NCBI GenBank assembly: GCA_003483885.1
Contig: DMXI01000174.1
Span: 1 to 64,000 of the forward strand
DNA length: 64,000 bases
From: Microscillaceae bacterium
GTDB taxonomy: Bacteria; Bacteroidota; Bacteroidia; Cytophagales; Microscillaceae
Direction of reading: 5' to 3'
A program made the position numbers and the translations under genes. Below, one piece after another: positions 8,348 to 18,900 of the stretch (its first letter is position 1; the number at the start of each line of letters is the position of its first letter). Under the pieces are notes generated by a model. That model was not told the origin of the DNA and ran no database searches. It worked only from the letters and a program-made list of their open reading frames with translations.

Positions 8348-9403
8348 ATGTACACTAAAAAAATATACTCGGCCAAAGCCATGGCTCTGTGGACGCGCTT
8401 TAGTACTTATCAGTTCATTGCCATTATTGTCGTGTGGAATATTGCTTATTTTTTTCTGGAACTCTCATGGCTCAAAATCCCCTGGACCCCACTGGCCCTG
8501 ATTGGTACCGCAGTGGCTTTTGTGATTGGTTTTCAAAACAATTCGGCTTATGGGCGTATTTGGGAAGCCCGTAAAATATGGGGCGGCATCGTGAATACCT
8601 CCCGCACCTTTGGCATGTTTGTGCAAGATATGATTGACAACGACAATGCCTCTATACCTTTGGGTTCGGAAGAGCTCAAAAACGAGATGAAAATTTTGAC
8701 TTATCGCCATATTGCCTGGATGACCGCTTTGCGCCACGCGATGCGTGCTCCCAAGCCTTGGGAAACAGCCCTGAGTGAGCGTACTAATATAGAATGGAAC
8801 TTAAACCCACCTGAACGGCAAATAGCATTGGAAGAGGATTTGCGTCCTTACCTACCAGAGGAAGATTTGCAATATGTGATGAGTAAAAACAACCAACAAA
8901 CGGCAGTACTTTATCGCCAATCGCATCATTTGCGGCAATTAAAGGATAAAGGACACATTTGGGAGTTTGCTTTTCTACAGTTGGAGACCGTTTTACAAGA
9001 ATTGTTTACTTTACAGGGCAAGAGCGAACGTATCAAGAATTTTCCTTATCCGCGTCATTTTGCCACGTTGAATCATTTCTTTATGTGGGTGTTTGTGTTG
9101 CTGTTGCCAATGGCCCTGGTTCCCCAGTTTACCGAAATAAGTCAAGGATTTGCAACTAGTTTCCCGGTTTTAAGTAAATATTTTGCTTGGTTTTCTATCC
9201 CGTTTTATGTAGCGGTAGCCTGGGTATTCCACACGATGGAGCGGATTGGTCGCACAGGAGAAAATCCTTTTGAAGGAACGGCCAATGATGTCCCTATTTC
9301 TACCATTGCCCGAGGAATTGAGATTGATTTACGCCAAAATCTGGGAGAAACTAAAGAAGAAATTCCTGCCCAATTTGAATCTCACGATCATGTCCAGTTT
9401 TGA
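8348..9403 (+). CDS. Bestrophin-family (UPF0187) anion channel protein
   Basis: A 351-residue integral membrane protein of the bacterial bestrophin family, predicted to form a pentameric chloride or anion channel in the inner membrane. Visible signs are an N-terminal helix pair (about 20-65), the GFQNNSAYGRIWEARKIWG segment (about 61-79) typical of the family, a long soluble central part, and two further hydrophobic helices (about 235-260 and 275-300) followed by the MERIGRTGENPFEG segment. Length is normal. The ATG at 8348 gives the expected N-terminus. It appears monocistronic. Confidence 0.88.
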   Translation: MYTKKIYSAKAMALWTRFSTYQFIAIIVVWNIAYFFLELSWLKIPWTPLALIGTAVAFVIGFQNNSAYGRIWEARKIWGGIVNTSRTFGMFVQDMIDNDNASIPLGSEELKNEMKILTYRHIAWMTALRHAMRAPKPWETALSERTNIEWNLNPPERQIALEEDLRPYLPEEDLQYVMSKNNQQTAVLYRQSHHLRQLKDKGHIWEFAFLQLETVLQELFTLQGKSERIKNFPYPRHFATLNHFFMWVFVLLLPMALVPQFTEISQGFATSFPVLSKYFAWFSIPFYVAVAWVFHTMERIGRTGENPFEGTANDVPISTIARGIEIDLRQNLGETKEEIPAQFESHDHVQF

Positions 9404-9566
9404 TAGCCATTGTTTGAAAAATCATTTTCGTATGACCCGATTGAGCCTCGCTGAATTGGGTTATTTTTGTAACCCACAAAAATATAATGTGGATAACGAA
9501 CATTAATATCAAGATTTTGTTTTATATTATAGCTAATAACAACCACAAAAATTAAACAAAACACCC

Positions 9567-9974
9567 ATGATTTCTGAATTCAACAATCGGTATGTACATT
9601 ACGAATACCAAAAAGCGCAAAGTACACTAATCCAGCAATGGTTTTATACGGGCTACAAAAATGCACTTCACCTTTTGCCCCATTTCAACGAAGTACTTGA
9701 CCTCCAGAAGGCTTATAAAACCAAAAACTTGGTATTCGATTTTCGCAACTTCGTCTATCTCATTCCTGGTGATTTGATTTATTTTCTCAGAATGGAATTT
9801 ATTCCCCGCTTAAAAAGTATCAATATGCAGTCAGTGCAACTCATCAACAGCAAAGAGCGGTCGGTACAATTACAGTTTGAGCACTTGTTTGCCAATTGTA
9901 CCAATGTAATGGTACAACCAGGGCAAATCTTTGAACAACCGCTCAATAATCAAGGTACCTTGCTATTTAATTAG
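9567..9974 (+). CDS. Conserved-looking small cytoplasmic protein of unknown function
   Basis: 135 residues, no signal peptide or membrane segment. The alternation of strands and helices around KNLVFDFRNFVYLIPGDLIYF followed by a second strand (MQSVQLINSK) is reminiscent of a STAS-like or SpoIIAA-like fold, a partner type expected for SpoIIE phosphatases. I see no decisive motif, so this is only a fold impression. It has its own intergenic space on both sides and is followed by a terminator-like hairpin at 10030. Confidence 0.65.
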   Translation: MISEFNNRYVHYEYQKAQSTLIQQWFYTGYKNALHLLPHFNEVLDLQKAYKTKNLVFDFRNFVYLIPGDLIYFLRMEFIPRLKSINMQSVQLINSKERSVQLQFEHLFANCTNVMVQPGQIFEQPLNNQGTLLFN

Positions 9975-10029
9975 CCTTGCCTTTGGCAAAAGTTATCAGT
10001 ACTTATGAGTGCTGAGTTCCTAAAAAAAA

Positions 10030-10051
10030 CAGCCTGCCAAATGGCAAGCTG
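10030..10051. terminator. Terminator-like hairpin
   Basis: CAGC-c-TGCCA-aa-TGGCA-a-GCTG: nine paired bases with one symmetric mismatch. It is preceded by an A-run and followed by a modest T-rich stretch, 56 nt after the stop of the 135-residue ORF. Confidence 0.6.
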
Positions 10052-10236
10052 CTTTCCGATTTATTAACTCATTTTAAAATATTCACACATTTAAGAGTGA
10101 GGTAACACCTCATAAAGTTTTATTTACTTACTGATTTCTGAAAATATATTTCCAGCAATCAGCGAGCAGTATCTGGTATTCAATTTCTGAATTTTACAAA
10201 ACAGACTTTGGTAGTTAACTGCTTTTTTAGAAAGAC

Positions 10237-10301
10237 AAGCCCTCCACGAGCAATGACGCATAAACTATTGAAATTTCTTGAGTTTGCTTGTGGGAGGGCT
10301 T
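10237..10301 (+). promoter_or_regulatory. Long inverted repeat ahead of the AraC-type gene
   Basis: Arms 10237-10253 and 10284-10301 pair over about 16 bp with one bulge and one mismatch, around a 30-nt AT-rich loop. It ends 43 nt before the start codon at 10345. No long T-run follows, so a leader or operator role is as likely as termination. Confidence 0.45.
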
Positions 10302-10344
10302 CCATTGTATTACTTTGGCTTGTCTATTAAACTGAAGTCATTAC

Positions 10345-11505
10345 ATGGTGCTTGTCGAGATAGCCAAACGATTGATTGATGCAGGATTAGTACAAGGTTT
10401 TTTTCTGGCTTTTTTGATTCTTTACAAAAAGAAGAACAATCCAGCAAATAGAATACTTGCCAGCTTGCTCATCGTTTTTGCCATCGCTATTGCTCATGCC
10501 TCTTTTGCAGGAGCACATTTAAGTGCACTCATACGTACCCCCCTTAAGATCAAGGAACCATTTGTAATGCTGGTAGCTCCTCTGGTTTGGATGTATGTCA
10601 ATAGTATTGCGGGTAAAAAAACTTTGCCCTGGCCCAAAGTATTGGTGCATTGCCTTCCTTTTGTGTTATTTGCCTTGTTTACCCTACCATTTGTAGTACA
10701 TAGAAACGACCTCAACCCTCAGCATGTGGTATTTCACAATACCACCCTGTTTACTTTTATTGCCTGGTGTTTTATCATTGTTCAGTTTTCGTTTTATTTG
10801 GTCAAAATCCAACGATTGGTACGTTTGCATAGCCAACAAGCCACCCGCGAGCTATCCAATACCGAAGCCGTAAGCCTACAATGGGTCAAAGTGTTTATGC
10901 TTATCTTTATATTGTTTTATGTTTTTGTATTGTTTGCTGCTTTTGCCCAACTCCACCTCCCTGACTTAAGGTATTTTAACTATGCAGTAGGCCTTTTATA
11001 CACTTTTTCGGTATTCTTGATTGGCTATCGTGGGCTTTTTCAAAAAGATGTGTTTTTCACAGCCCCTCATCCCTCTCCCCTCCCACTTCCAGAAACGCCA
11101 ACCTCTTCAACCACCCCCGCTAAACCCAACGTTAGCTCTACTACTGACGATGGCACTAGCAACCAGGCATTATTTGATTCTATTCTGGCATATATGGATA
11201 AACATAAACCCTATCTCAACGCCGACCTCTCACTAACCGAACTGGCCCGTCAGCTCAAGCTAAACCGTAATCAATTATCGCATTTGATCAATACCCACAC
11301 CCAGGAAAACTTCTATACTTTTGTAAATACTTATCGGGTAGCAGAAGTGAAACAATTGCTTACCAGTCCCAAACATCAACATTACACCATTCTCACCCTT
11401 GCTTACGAGGCTGGTTTTTCTTCTAAGTCATCATTCAATCGTATTTTCAAGAATATCACGGGTAGTACCCCTTCTGAATACCAAGCTACCATTCGTCGAA
11501 AATAA
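10345..11505 (+). CDS. Membrane-anchored AraC-family transcriptional regulator
   Basis: 386 residues. The first about 235 residues contain seven hydrophobic helices (starting VQGFFLAFLILYKKK), the integral-membrane sensor type common in Bacteroidota. A Pro/Ser/Thr-rich linker (about 240-275) leads to an AraC-type double helix-turn-helix (about 285-386) with the signatures SLTELARQLKLNRNQLS and AYEAGFSSKSSFNRIFK. The protein presumably senses a membrane or envelope signal and regulates transcription from the membrane. The ligand is unknown. It stands upstream of an ABC transporter pair but is separated from it by a terminator (11639), so co-transcription is unlikely; regulation of that pair is possible. 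Confidence 0.88.
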   Translation: MVLVEIAKRLIDAGLVQGFFLAFLILYKKKNNPANRILASLLIVFAIAIAHASFAGAHLSALIRTPLKIKEPFVMLVAPLVWMYVNSIAGKKTLPWPKVLVHCLPFVLFALFTLPFVVHRNDLNPQHVVFHNTTLFTFIAWCFIIVQFSFYLVKIQRLVRLHSQQATRELSNTEAVSLQWVKVFMLIFILFYVFVLFAAFAQLHLPDLRYFNYAVGLLYTFSVFLIGYRGLFQKDVFFTAPHPSPLPLPETPTSSTTPAKPNVSSTTDDGTSNQALFDSILAYMDKHKPYLNADLSLTELARQLKLNRNQLSHLINTHTQENFYTFVNTYRVAEVKQLLTSPKHQHYTILTLAYEAGFSSKSSFNRIFKNITGSTPSEYQATIRRK

Positions 11506-11638
11506 ATGGGGTCAACAATCCATTATTTGAACCTGTCCAAGTCCTAACTTACCCATTGGCACCACACCTTGTCGTCCCAAGTTACCCATTGCCCCTTTTT
11601 GCCTCCCATTTCCCATTAAGTTTGTCCCAATCAATCCC

Positions 11639-11660
11639 GAGAGTTATCACTCTCTTTTTT
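11639..11660 (+). terminator. Intrinsic terminator
   Basis: Perfect 6-bp stem (11639-11644 with 11649-11654), tetraloop TATC, then six T residues. It ends the AraC-type transcript and lies 40 nt before the ABC ATPase start. Confidence 0.8.
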
Positions 11661-11700
11661 ATGAAGTCGAGATGACTTCTATGATTCAATACTTTGTAAT

Positions 11701-12405
11701 ATGGACAAACAAGCATTTATCGAGGTACAAAACATTCGTAAAACATTTCAGACTCAAGCCCAATCAGTAGAAGTGCTTAAAGGTGTAAATCTACAAATAC
11801 GCCAAGGTGAGTTTGTGGGCATTGTGGGTAAATCGGGTAGTGGTAAATCTACCTTACTCAATATGCTTACGGCTATAGACAAACCTACTTCGGGGCAAGT
11901 ACTGGTAGAGGGTACTTGTATCAATCAGCTCAATGAATCGGAAGCCGCAAAATGGCGGGGTAAAAATGTGGGTATTGTATTTCAGTTTTTTCAGTTGCTC
12001 CCCACTTTATCGGTGATAGATAATATTATGCTTCCTATGGATTTTTTAAATGTAATTCCTGGCAACCAGCGTAAATCCCGCGCCCAAGCTTTACTCGAGC
12101 GTGTAGATATGCAAGCCCATGCTTATAAGTTTCCTTCAGCTCTTTCAGGAGGAGAGCAGCAACGAGTGGCCATTGCGAGAGCGCTGGCAAATGATCCTGC
12201 ACTGATTGTAGCCGACGAACCTACTGGAAATCTGGACTCTGAAACCAGCAAAAAAATACGACGCATTTTCAGCGAATTGGTGCAACAGGGCAAAACTGTC
12301 TTGATGGTTACCCATGGAGATATCTCAGACTTGAACCTCCACCAAGTCATTCGCATCGCAGATGGCCAAATCGTCGCTCATACTCAGCCAATCGCCAAAA
12401 ATTAA
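11701..12405 (+). CDS. ABC transporter ATP-binding protein (LolD/MacB/FtsE type)
   Basis: 234 residues with a complete ABC ATPase core: Walker A GKSGSGKS (43-50), the Q-loop region VFQFFQLLPTLS, signature LSGGEQQR (148-155), Walker B LIVADEP with catalytic Glu173, and H-loop MVTHG. The VADEPTGNLDSE segment is characteristic of the MacB/LolD/FtsE subgroup, which powers mechanotransmission rather than classic import. It is followed after 34 nt by its FtsX-type permease, so the two form an operon. Likely role: extrusion or lipoprotein/antimicrobial handling at the inner membrane. Confidence 0.92.
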   Translation: MDKQAFIEVQNIRKTFQTQAQSVEVLKGVNLQIRQGEFVGIVGKSGSGKSTLLNMLTAIDKPTSGQVLVEGTCINQLNESEAAKWRGKNVGIVFQFFQLLPTLSVIDNIMLPMDFLNVIPGNQRKSRAQALLERVDMQAHAYKFPSALSGGEQQRVAIARALANDPALIVADEPTGNLDSETSKKIRRIFSELVQQGKTVLMVTHGDISDLNLHQVIRIADGQIVAHTQPIAKN

Positions 12406-12439
12406 AATATTGACATTCACCGACATAACAACACTATAC

Positions 12440-14884
12440 ATGATTCAATTCAAAAAAGCTTTGAACGATTTATGGTTATACAAATCACGTTCAATGATTG
12501 TAATCCTGGCTATTGTACTTGGAGTCGCGGGGTTGGGTACCGTCATTACAGCCTATGCAATATTACAGTCCGACCTGAACACCAACTACCTCAATACCAA
12601 CCCAGCCAGTGCAACTCTGATAACCAAAGAAAGTTTGTCGCTCGAACTGACCCAAAAACTCGCCCAACTACCTTATATAGAAGCGGCAGAACTACGCAAA
12701 AAAATATCGGGCCGCTTGCAGGTGAGGCCTAACAAATGGATTCCTTTGCTACTTTTTGTAGTCAATGATTTTCAGGAAATGCGCATTGCTACTTTTAAGC
12801 TACAAAACGGGCACTGGCCAGGACTGGGTGAAATGGTGATTGAACGTGATGCGGCACGTTTTCTCCGTCAAAATCAACAAAGTAATCTTAGTATACGTTT
12901 ACGTGGAGGCAAAAAACAAACCCTGAAAGTGGTGGGCCAGGTACATGATCCAGGGCAAGCCCCAGCACGCATGGAGCATTTGGTATATGGTTATATATCG
13001 AGCGCTACTTATGCTCAGCTCTCCCAACAAAACGCCTCTAAACTTAATGTGCTACAAATACGGGTGGCTCAAAATAAAAACAGCAAAACCCATATCCGTA
13101 AAAGTGTTTCAAAACTTAAGGCCTTGCTTGCCCAATACCGCAAAATGGTGATCTATACCTACATTCCAACACCCAACCAACACCCTCACCAATGGCAGGT
13201 AAATGCCTTGTTGCTTCTGATAGGTAGTATCGGCTTATTGGCTTTTGTACTGAGCAGCGTTTTGGTAGCCAATATTGTGTCGTTTTTGATAAGCCAGCAA
13301 ATACAACAAATAGGGGTAATGAAGGCGCTGGGTGCTTCCAGGTATCAGGTAGTGCGGCTTTATTATTTGGTAGTATTTATTTTGGCAGTGATTGCCTTGT
13401 TTTTTGCCATACCTTTCAGTGTTGCTGCAGGCAAATCATTTAGCCAATTTACCGCCCTGCAACTCAACTTCGACATCTTTACTCAAACTACTCCTTATTG
13501 GGTATATCTGGTATTGGTAGGTTTAGGCTTATTGTTTCCATTATTGGTAGCTACTGTGCCTATACTCAAAGGTACTCGTTTAACCGTAAGAGAAGCTATG
13601 CGTCATTATGGTTTACATAACCAAGCCACCAAGTTCAATTTTTTCATTGACCAATGGGTACGGTTGTCAGCGATTACAAGGCTGGCATTGCGCAATGCTT
13701 TTAGACAAAGGTGGCGACCTATCCTTACTATAGCCACACTGGCGTTGGGTTTTGCCCTATATATGGTATCGCTCAATGTACGCCAATCACTCCATTATTT
13801 GATTGATAGTGCTGCTGATTCAAAAAACTATGACCTGAGTTATCGCCTGACGCAATGGCATGATCGCCACATTCTTGTCAAAGCTTTAAAAGGGGTTGAG
13901 GGAATCAAAAAAGTCACTTCCTGCAAAACAACTCAGGCTAAAATACAGCTCGCCAACCGTACTACCAGCAATGCTATTGGCCTTGTAGTCCCTAAAGCCC
14001 ATGACTCCACGCTAAAACTCCCAATCGTAGAAGGCAGTTGGCTCAATAATCAAACTCCTAACCAATTGGTGATTAATGGCCGAGTACAAGTACTGTTCCC
14101 TCATTTACAGATAGGTAGTAAAGTAAAACTTATGGTACATGAGCAAATAGTAGATGTTGTAATTACTGGCATAGTCAAGGAGTTCAGCAGTGAAACGTTA
14201 TACATTTCGGAAACTACTTACAACCGTTTATTTGGTCAAAAAGAGCTCGTTAACCAGGTTTTTATAGCGCTCAAGAATCCTCCCAAAGAACCGTCTAAAG
14301 GCTTTTGGCAATGGATGCGTCGTTTACACGGAAATGCATCTAATACTCATAAACACACCCCGGATTTATTAAAACTGAACCAAAAAATAGAGCAGCATTG
14401 GCAAACTGCTGGTGTTGAAGTAGCAGGTGCTTCAGTAAAAAAGGCTGAATTGGGTATGGTCAAGGCTCACTTAAACATTTTGACCTTTATGGTGTTGGCA
14501 GGAGCCTTGCTGGCTTTGGTAGTAGGAGGCTTAAGTCTGGTACTCACTATTCGACTCAATATAGTAGAACGTACCCGCGAAATTGGAGTAATGCGTGCCA
14601 TAGGTGCTTCAGTAAAGATGGTGTTTAAAATGTTGTGGATTGAAAACCTTTTATTAGGCAGTATTAGCATCGTTATAGGAGCTTTGCTGTCTTTTCCATT
14701 AGGAATGATTATTAGTCGTTTTTTGGGAAACCTCATGTTTGAGACTCCACTTGACTACAAAATATCGATATTGGGTTCTTTTTCAACGATTCTTATTATG
14801 TGGGTATTTCTTCGAATCGCGCTTGCACTACCGCGTCGCCATTTAAAGAAAGTAAGTTTGAGAAAAGCCTTGGTTTGGGAATAA
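12440..14884 (+). CDS. FtsX/MacB-type ABC transporter permease (duplicated)
   Basis: 814 residues from the ATG at 12440. The open frame could start at 12362 inside the ATPase gene, but the 12440 start gives the usual short N-terminus before the first membrane helix. Architecture is a tandem FtsX duplication: first helix (about 15-40), periplasmic MacB-like domain, three helices (about 253-385) with QQIGVMKALGAS. A second unit follows with its own first helix (about 430), a periplasmic domain and three C-terminal helices (about 680-805) with REIGVMRAIGAS. It pairs with the upstream ATPase and works in the inner membrane. The cargo is unknown. Confidence 0.88.
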   Translation: MIQFKKALNDLWLYKSRSMIVILAIVLGVAGLGTVITAYAILQSDLNTNYLNTNPASATLITKESLSLELTQKLAQLPYIEAAELRKKISGRLQVRPNKWIPLLLFVVNDFQEMRIATFKLQNGHWPGLGEMVIERDAARFLRQNQQSNLSIRLRGGKKQTLKVVGQVHDPGQAPARMEHLVYGYISSATYAQLSQQNASKLNVLQIRVAQNKNSKTHIRKSVSKLKALLAQYRKMVIYTYIPTPNQHPHQWQVNALLLLIGSIGLLAFVLSSVLVANIVSFLISQQIQQIGVMKALGASRYQVVRLYYLVVFILAVIALFFAIPFSVAAGKSFSQFTALQLNFDIFTQTTPYWVYLVLVGLGLLFPLLVATVPILKGTRLTVREAMRHYGLHNQATKFNFFIDQWVRLSAITRLALRNAFRQRWRPILTIATLALGFALYMVSLNVRQSLHYLIDSAADSKNYDLSYRLTQWHDRHILVKALKGVEGIKKVTSCKTTQAKIQLANRTTSNAIGLVVPKAHDSTLKLPIVEGSWLNNQTPNQLVINGRVQVLFPHLQIGSKVKLMVHEQIVDVVITGIVKEFSSETLYISETTYNRLFGQKELVNQVFIALKNPPKEPSKGFWQWMRRLHGNASNTHKHTPDLLKLNQKIEQHWQTAGVEVAGASVKKAELGMVKAHLNILTFMVLAGALLALVVGGLSLVLTIRLNIVERTREIGVMRAIGASVKMVFKMLWIENLLLGSISIVIGALLSFPLGMIISRFLGNLMFETPLDYKISILGSFSTILIMWVFLRIALALPRRHLKKVSLRKALVWE

Positions 14885-14895
14885 ATACCATAGAC

Positions 14896-14929
14896 AAATG
14901 GTTGAGAAAATCACTACGCTCAACCATTT
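14896..14929 (+). terminator. Terminator hairpin
   Basis: Perfect 11-bp inverted repeat (14896-14906 with 14919-14929), 12-nt loop, 11 nt after the permease stop. There is no T-run, as is common for hairpins in this window. Confidence 0.65.
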
Positions 14930-15405
14930 CATCAGCCTTCACGATATTCAGTAGAAGTTACGCCAAATTGTTTTTTAAAGCATCCGTTAAGATAAGGGCT
15001 TTCATTGAAGACAGTTATCAATATACCCGCTTGTTTAAGTCTAATTCATTGGATAAACTCGATATTAGGCGGTATTGTCAATACTTTGAGCTTGTGTTTT
15101 TTATCCAACAGTGAAATGTTTATCAAATATATCCAGGTACTTGGCTTTACCACAGAGAAATCCCCAAAAGCGCCATAAACATACTCTAAACAAGTATTTT
15201 GATTGATTAAGACTATCATTTGCACGATATGTCCAAGCCAACTTTCGCAGTGTTATTTACATTTGCAGTATTGTGAGCGAAGGCAAACCTCAAACAGGGA
15301 ATATTTACGATTTGTTTAGTAGCTTGCGGTGATATCAAATAAGTCCAAACTTATATCAACCATTATTAGGGTTATAACAACATTTACAATTTAGTTGAAT
15401 ATTTC
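14930..15405. other. Intergenic region with the start of a segmental duplication
   Basis: No coding region supported between the permease and the small ORF at 15406. From about 15337 the sequence begins to match the leader of the giant gene at 15818. Confidence 0.5.
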
Positions 15406-15500
15406 ATGAGAGGGTATATCTACAACAAACTATCAGGAAACCTATCTCCTCGAAGCAATAACTTAGAGGAAAACACCAACTCCAAGGAAACCTACTTCCA
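15337..15500 (+). repeat. Duplicated leader and 5' coding segment, copy 1
   Basis: The 70 nt before the ATG at 15406 and roughly the first 30 codons match the region 15738-15900 (same order, scattered substitutions). Shared blocks include TATCAACCATTA, ATAACA, CATTTACAAT and TATCAGGAAACC. The second copy leads the 1952-residue gene. Confidence 0.7.
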
Positions 15501-15654
15501 AACAATGGTTCACTCCAAAGTGCTTTCTATATCGAGCATCTGTTTCTATAACGAAAAACGCGAAACCTGGGTAGACTCAATAGCCCAAGAAGTAACACCA
15601 GGAGGTATCATTGACCATCTAATCAAAACTATTTCAAGAGACATTTTTCAGTAA
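15406..15654 (+). pseudogene. Truncated paralogue of the 5' end of the giant coiled-coil gene
   Basis: 82 residues. The first about 30 residues align with the N-terminus of the protein encoded at 15818: M-x-G-x-x-x-x-K-L-S-G-N-x-S followed by a Leu, Glu/Asn-rich stretch and a shared TYF. After that the sequence (MVHSKVLSISSICFYN onward) has no counterpart in the giant protein. It could be a decayed remnant of a tandem duplication. It could also be a small functional ORF sharing an N-terminal leader with a different C-terminus. The preserved reading frame over 82 codons leaves the second option open. Confidence 0.55.
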
Positions 15655-15665
15655 AAGGGGATCGC

Positions 15666-15730
15666 TAAACTATTGGATAAAAGTGTCTCCAAATATAACT
15701 CGGAGATTTTATCATCTGTTAAATAGTTTA
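15666..15730. terminator. Compound hairpin between the duplicate and the giant gene
   Basis: Outer arms 15666-15674 and 15722-15730 are complementary. Inner pairs ATAA/TTAT and TCTCC/GGAGA extend the stem around an AT-rich loop. It starts 12 nt after the stop of the 82-residue ORF and could terminate it. Confidence 0.5.
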
Positions 15731-15737
15731 CCAAGAT

Positions 15738-15900
15738 AAAAAATGGGTCAAACCTGTATCAACCATTACTAAGCTAATCATAACATTTACAATGTAAGTG
15801 AGTAATACACTATTTTCATGGGCGGACATACACACGAAAAATTATCAGGAAACCGATCTTCTCAAATCGGTGATTTAGGGGATGATAATACATTTGAGGA
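15738..15900 (+). repeat. Duplicated leader and 5' coding segment, copy 2
   Basis: Counterpart of 15337-15500. It contains the 80 nt before, and the first codons of, the giant gene at 15818. Confidence 0.7.
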
Positions 15901-18900
15901 AAAAACTTACTTTGAAGAAACTATTGACCTGGAAGGAACAGACATCGAGAAAACTGATTTGGATGGTACCGACAATGAAGGGACTGACTTTGAGGAAGAT
16001 GACCTCATTTATCAGAACGGGCCAGAAAACGGTAAAATCCACAAAAAGACTACTCACAAGTTCTTTGAACCCATTACCCGAAAAATTGATGTAGATGGGG
16101 ACCAAATCCCTGAATTGGAGGTTACTTTTACCGCACTGGATGCTAAAAGGGTACAGGCCAAAATCATCTATTTACCTACTGGGGCAGATACTACTTTTAC
16201 CTTTGCTCCTTTAGCTGGTACCAAAGGCCTACAATTATACCATCAGGATCCTTCAGACGGGGTAGTCCCTCATCGGTTTTACTTCAATGAACCTGACTAT
16301 ACCAAGGTATTTTATGCCAGTCAAAAAAAATGGGGGAAAAGCTATAACGAAAAAGCAGAAAGAAGACGCCAATATATTGACTCATTTGCTAAGCTGGATA
16401 CACTTCCTTCAGAAGATCTGATCAAAGCAAATACCGAATTTGTAGGTTTTCTGAGTGTGCTGGATATTTCTTTTAAGCCCGAAAGAGCTACCAATAGTTA
16501 TGCTTATTTCATAGAGTTTGAAGACTCCAACCAAACTTGGTATATACAAGATCACGAATTTGAAAAAAGCAACCTTACTGGTGAGGGACAAATTGTACAT
16601 GACCAAACCGAAACCCGCACTGAAGCCAAACAAGCCAAAGACCGCAAGGTGTCTTCGTTTACGGTGCCTATAGCAGTAGGGCGCAAAAAACAACATAAGT
16701 TTATGATTACCTTTGAAAAGCATCAGGATGATGACAAAGGTATAGCCAATATTTCTGTAGACAAATGGCTAGGCACCCGAAAAATACCGATTCCTAGCAA
16801 ATTTGCTGACCTCAAACGCCCCATTGTTACCGAAAAAACCAATCATCTTGAAATTCGCTTCAAGGGTGCTTATGATACGGTGTTACGTATCCACGAACGT
16901 TATCAATTAATAGAAAAAGGAGAGGAAGGTGATTCTGATGATGAGGTATTTGCCTTGATTGTACATACCGATGCCTTACCAGACGTGGGACAGAAAAAAG
17001 CTTCCAGTGATGCCAAAAAATTATGTGGTAGAACTTCCCTCATCACTTACAAGATACAGTACATCGATGGTAGTTATAAGGCTTATCATAACACTGGGGA
17101 CGATTATACCGATGAAGGGGAATTTGAGCAACATGCCACTCAGGATGCCAGGCTCAGGATTAGTAATCAATCTGATTCGCACAGCGAACAAGAGGAGCTA
17201 CTGAATATAGAAATACGGGAACTGCGCCTGATAGAAGCTTACTTACGAGACAAGTCTTTTATTGATGTAGGGGGCCAACCTGTGTCGGGTTCAAAAATAT
17301 TTATGGACTACCTCGATTTGGTCATTGCGGTGCGGAGAATGGGGAACCAGCTAGCCGTAAGTCAAGAGGCTAACAAACAATCCCCCTCCTGGCTTGCCAT
17401 GCGGAAAGATGCCGAGAAAAAAGCCATCCGTTTTTTATATTCGGGCTATCCGACGATCAAAAAAACAATGAATCAAATGGGTATCGAGTCGCCAGTCAAG
17501 AAAAAAAGTACTGGACCTTTGGTTCTTGATCCCAGTAAAATGCGCCATCACGATCAGCCCAAGGAACTCAAGATTACGTTACCAGTCGAGATCGAAAATA
17601 TTGCGCTTTTCTTAAGAGATCAACAATGGACTAAAGTCAAAGATGCCATCCGTTCGTTCCATCGGATATTTGAAGATATGACCTTTTTGGATAAGAAAAC
17701 CCAAGTAGAGGAACTATTTGAGGAGAAAGCTAAAAAGGAGGCAGCAACGATCAGTGATCCAAACAAGAAAAAAGAAGCAGAACGACAAGCTCGCATCAAG
17801 AATTCTCGAGACCAAGCAGAAGCCATCAAAGGAGTAGCGGCTGAATTTAACATGGACAAGCGCTACAAGGCGTTTGTTAAACAAAAGCAGACACCAGAGA
17901 AGGTTCACAAAGTAAAAGCCTTGTTTTACCCTGAACATCTCAATGTGGGACCTGATATCAAGGAGCCGGTTTCTATCGAACTCCCCTTATACTATTACCA
18001 AAAAGACGGCCATTGGCATTTGGTGAGCTTGGTGAATAAAGCACCAGGCAATACTTTTACTTCTACCGAATCTACCAAAGTAAAAGCCGGAGAAAAACAC
18101 CCGCCTTTCGAGATGTTCACTGCACTTGATCGCGATGATCACCTGCCCAAAGGTATTTTGTATTATGAAATACCAGGTGGTGATAGTAAAAAAATACATA
18201 TCACCAGTAAAACTCCTTGGTGGAAATATGCCGGATACGTAGCCTTGACCTTATTTGCCATTGGTTTGGCGCTATATACTGGGGGACTGGCAGGTGGGGC
18301 CATTGGGGCCGCGGCCGAATCAATCGCTGGAACTACTTTTTTTCTGGCAGGAGCAGTGGGGGCCACGGGCGCGGTTTGCAATATCATAGATGATAGCTAC
18401 CAGGACAAGCTCACTCTCAAATCTATTGTAGTCAATGGGCTCGATATTGTAGGGGCCTTTATTGGTGCCCTGAAATTGTTTAAGATAGGCACTTCGGTCA
18501 AAGCTGCCAACGCGACCAAACTAGGTACTGAGGCCAGTCACTGGGGCAAAATAGGCTTAAAATCACTCAATGCTCGTTATCGCTACATTTTGCTTGAGAA
18601 ACTAGACCTGGGAGTAGATGCCACGATGGTTGTCATTGGCTCGGTGGATGGGTTTGCGCAGGTAATATCGGTCATGGAAGGACCAGGTACCTTGAGCCAA
18701 AAAACCGAAGATATCTTAAAGATTTTGCCCTTGTTGGTTTTACAAGGAGCATTGTTTTTAGGTACGGTCAAAGGGCGCCGAAATAATATCAAAGATGCCG
18801 AAAAAGGCAAAATATTGGGTGCGGTTGCCAAAGCCTCCCCAGGTGGGGGAAAAGGTGAAGGCAATGCTCCACCAAAATCTGCGATCGAGGTAGATCCCAA

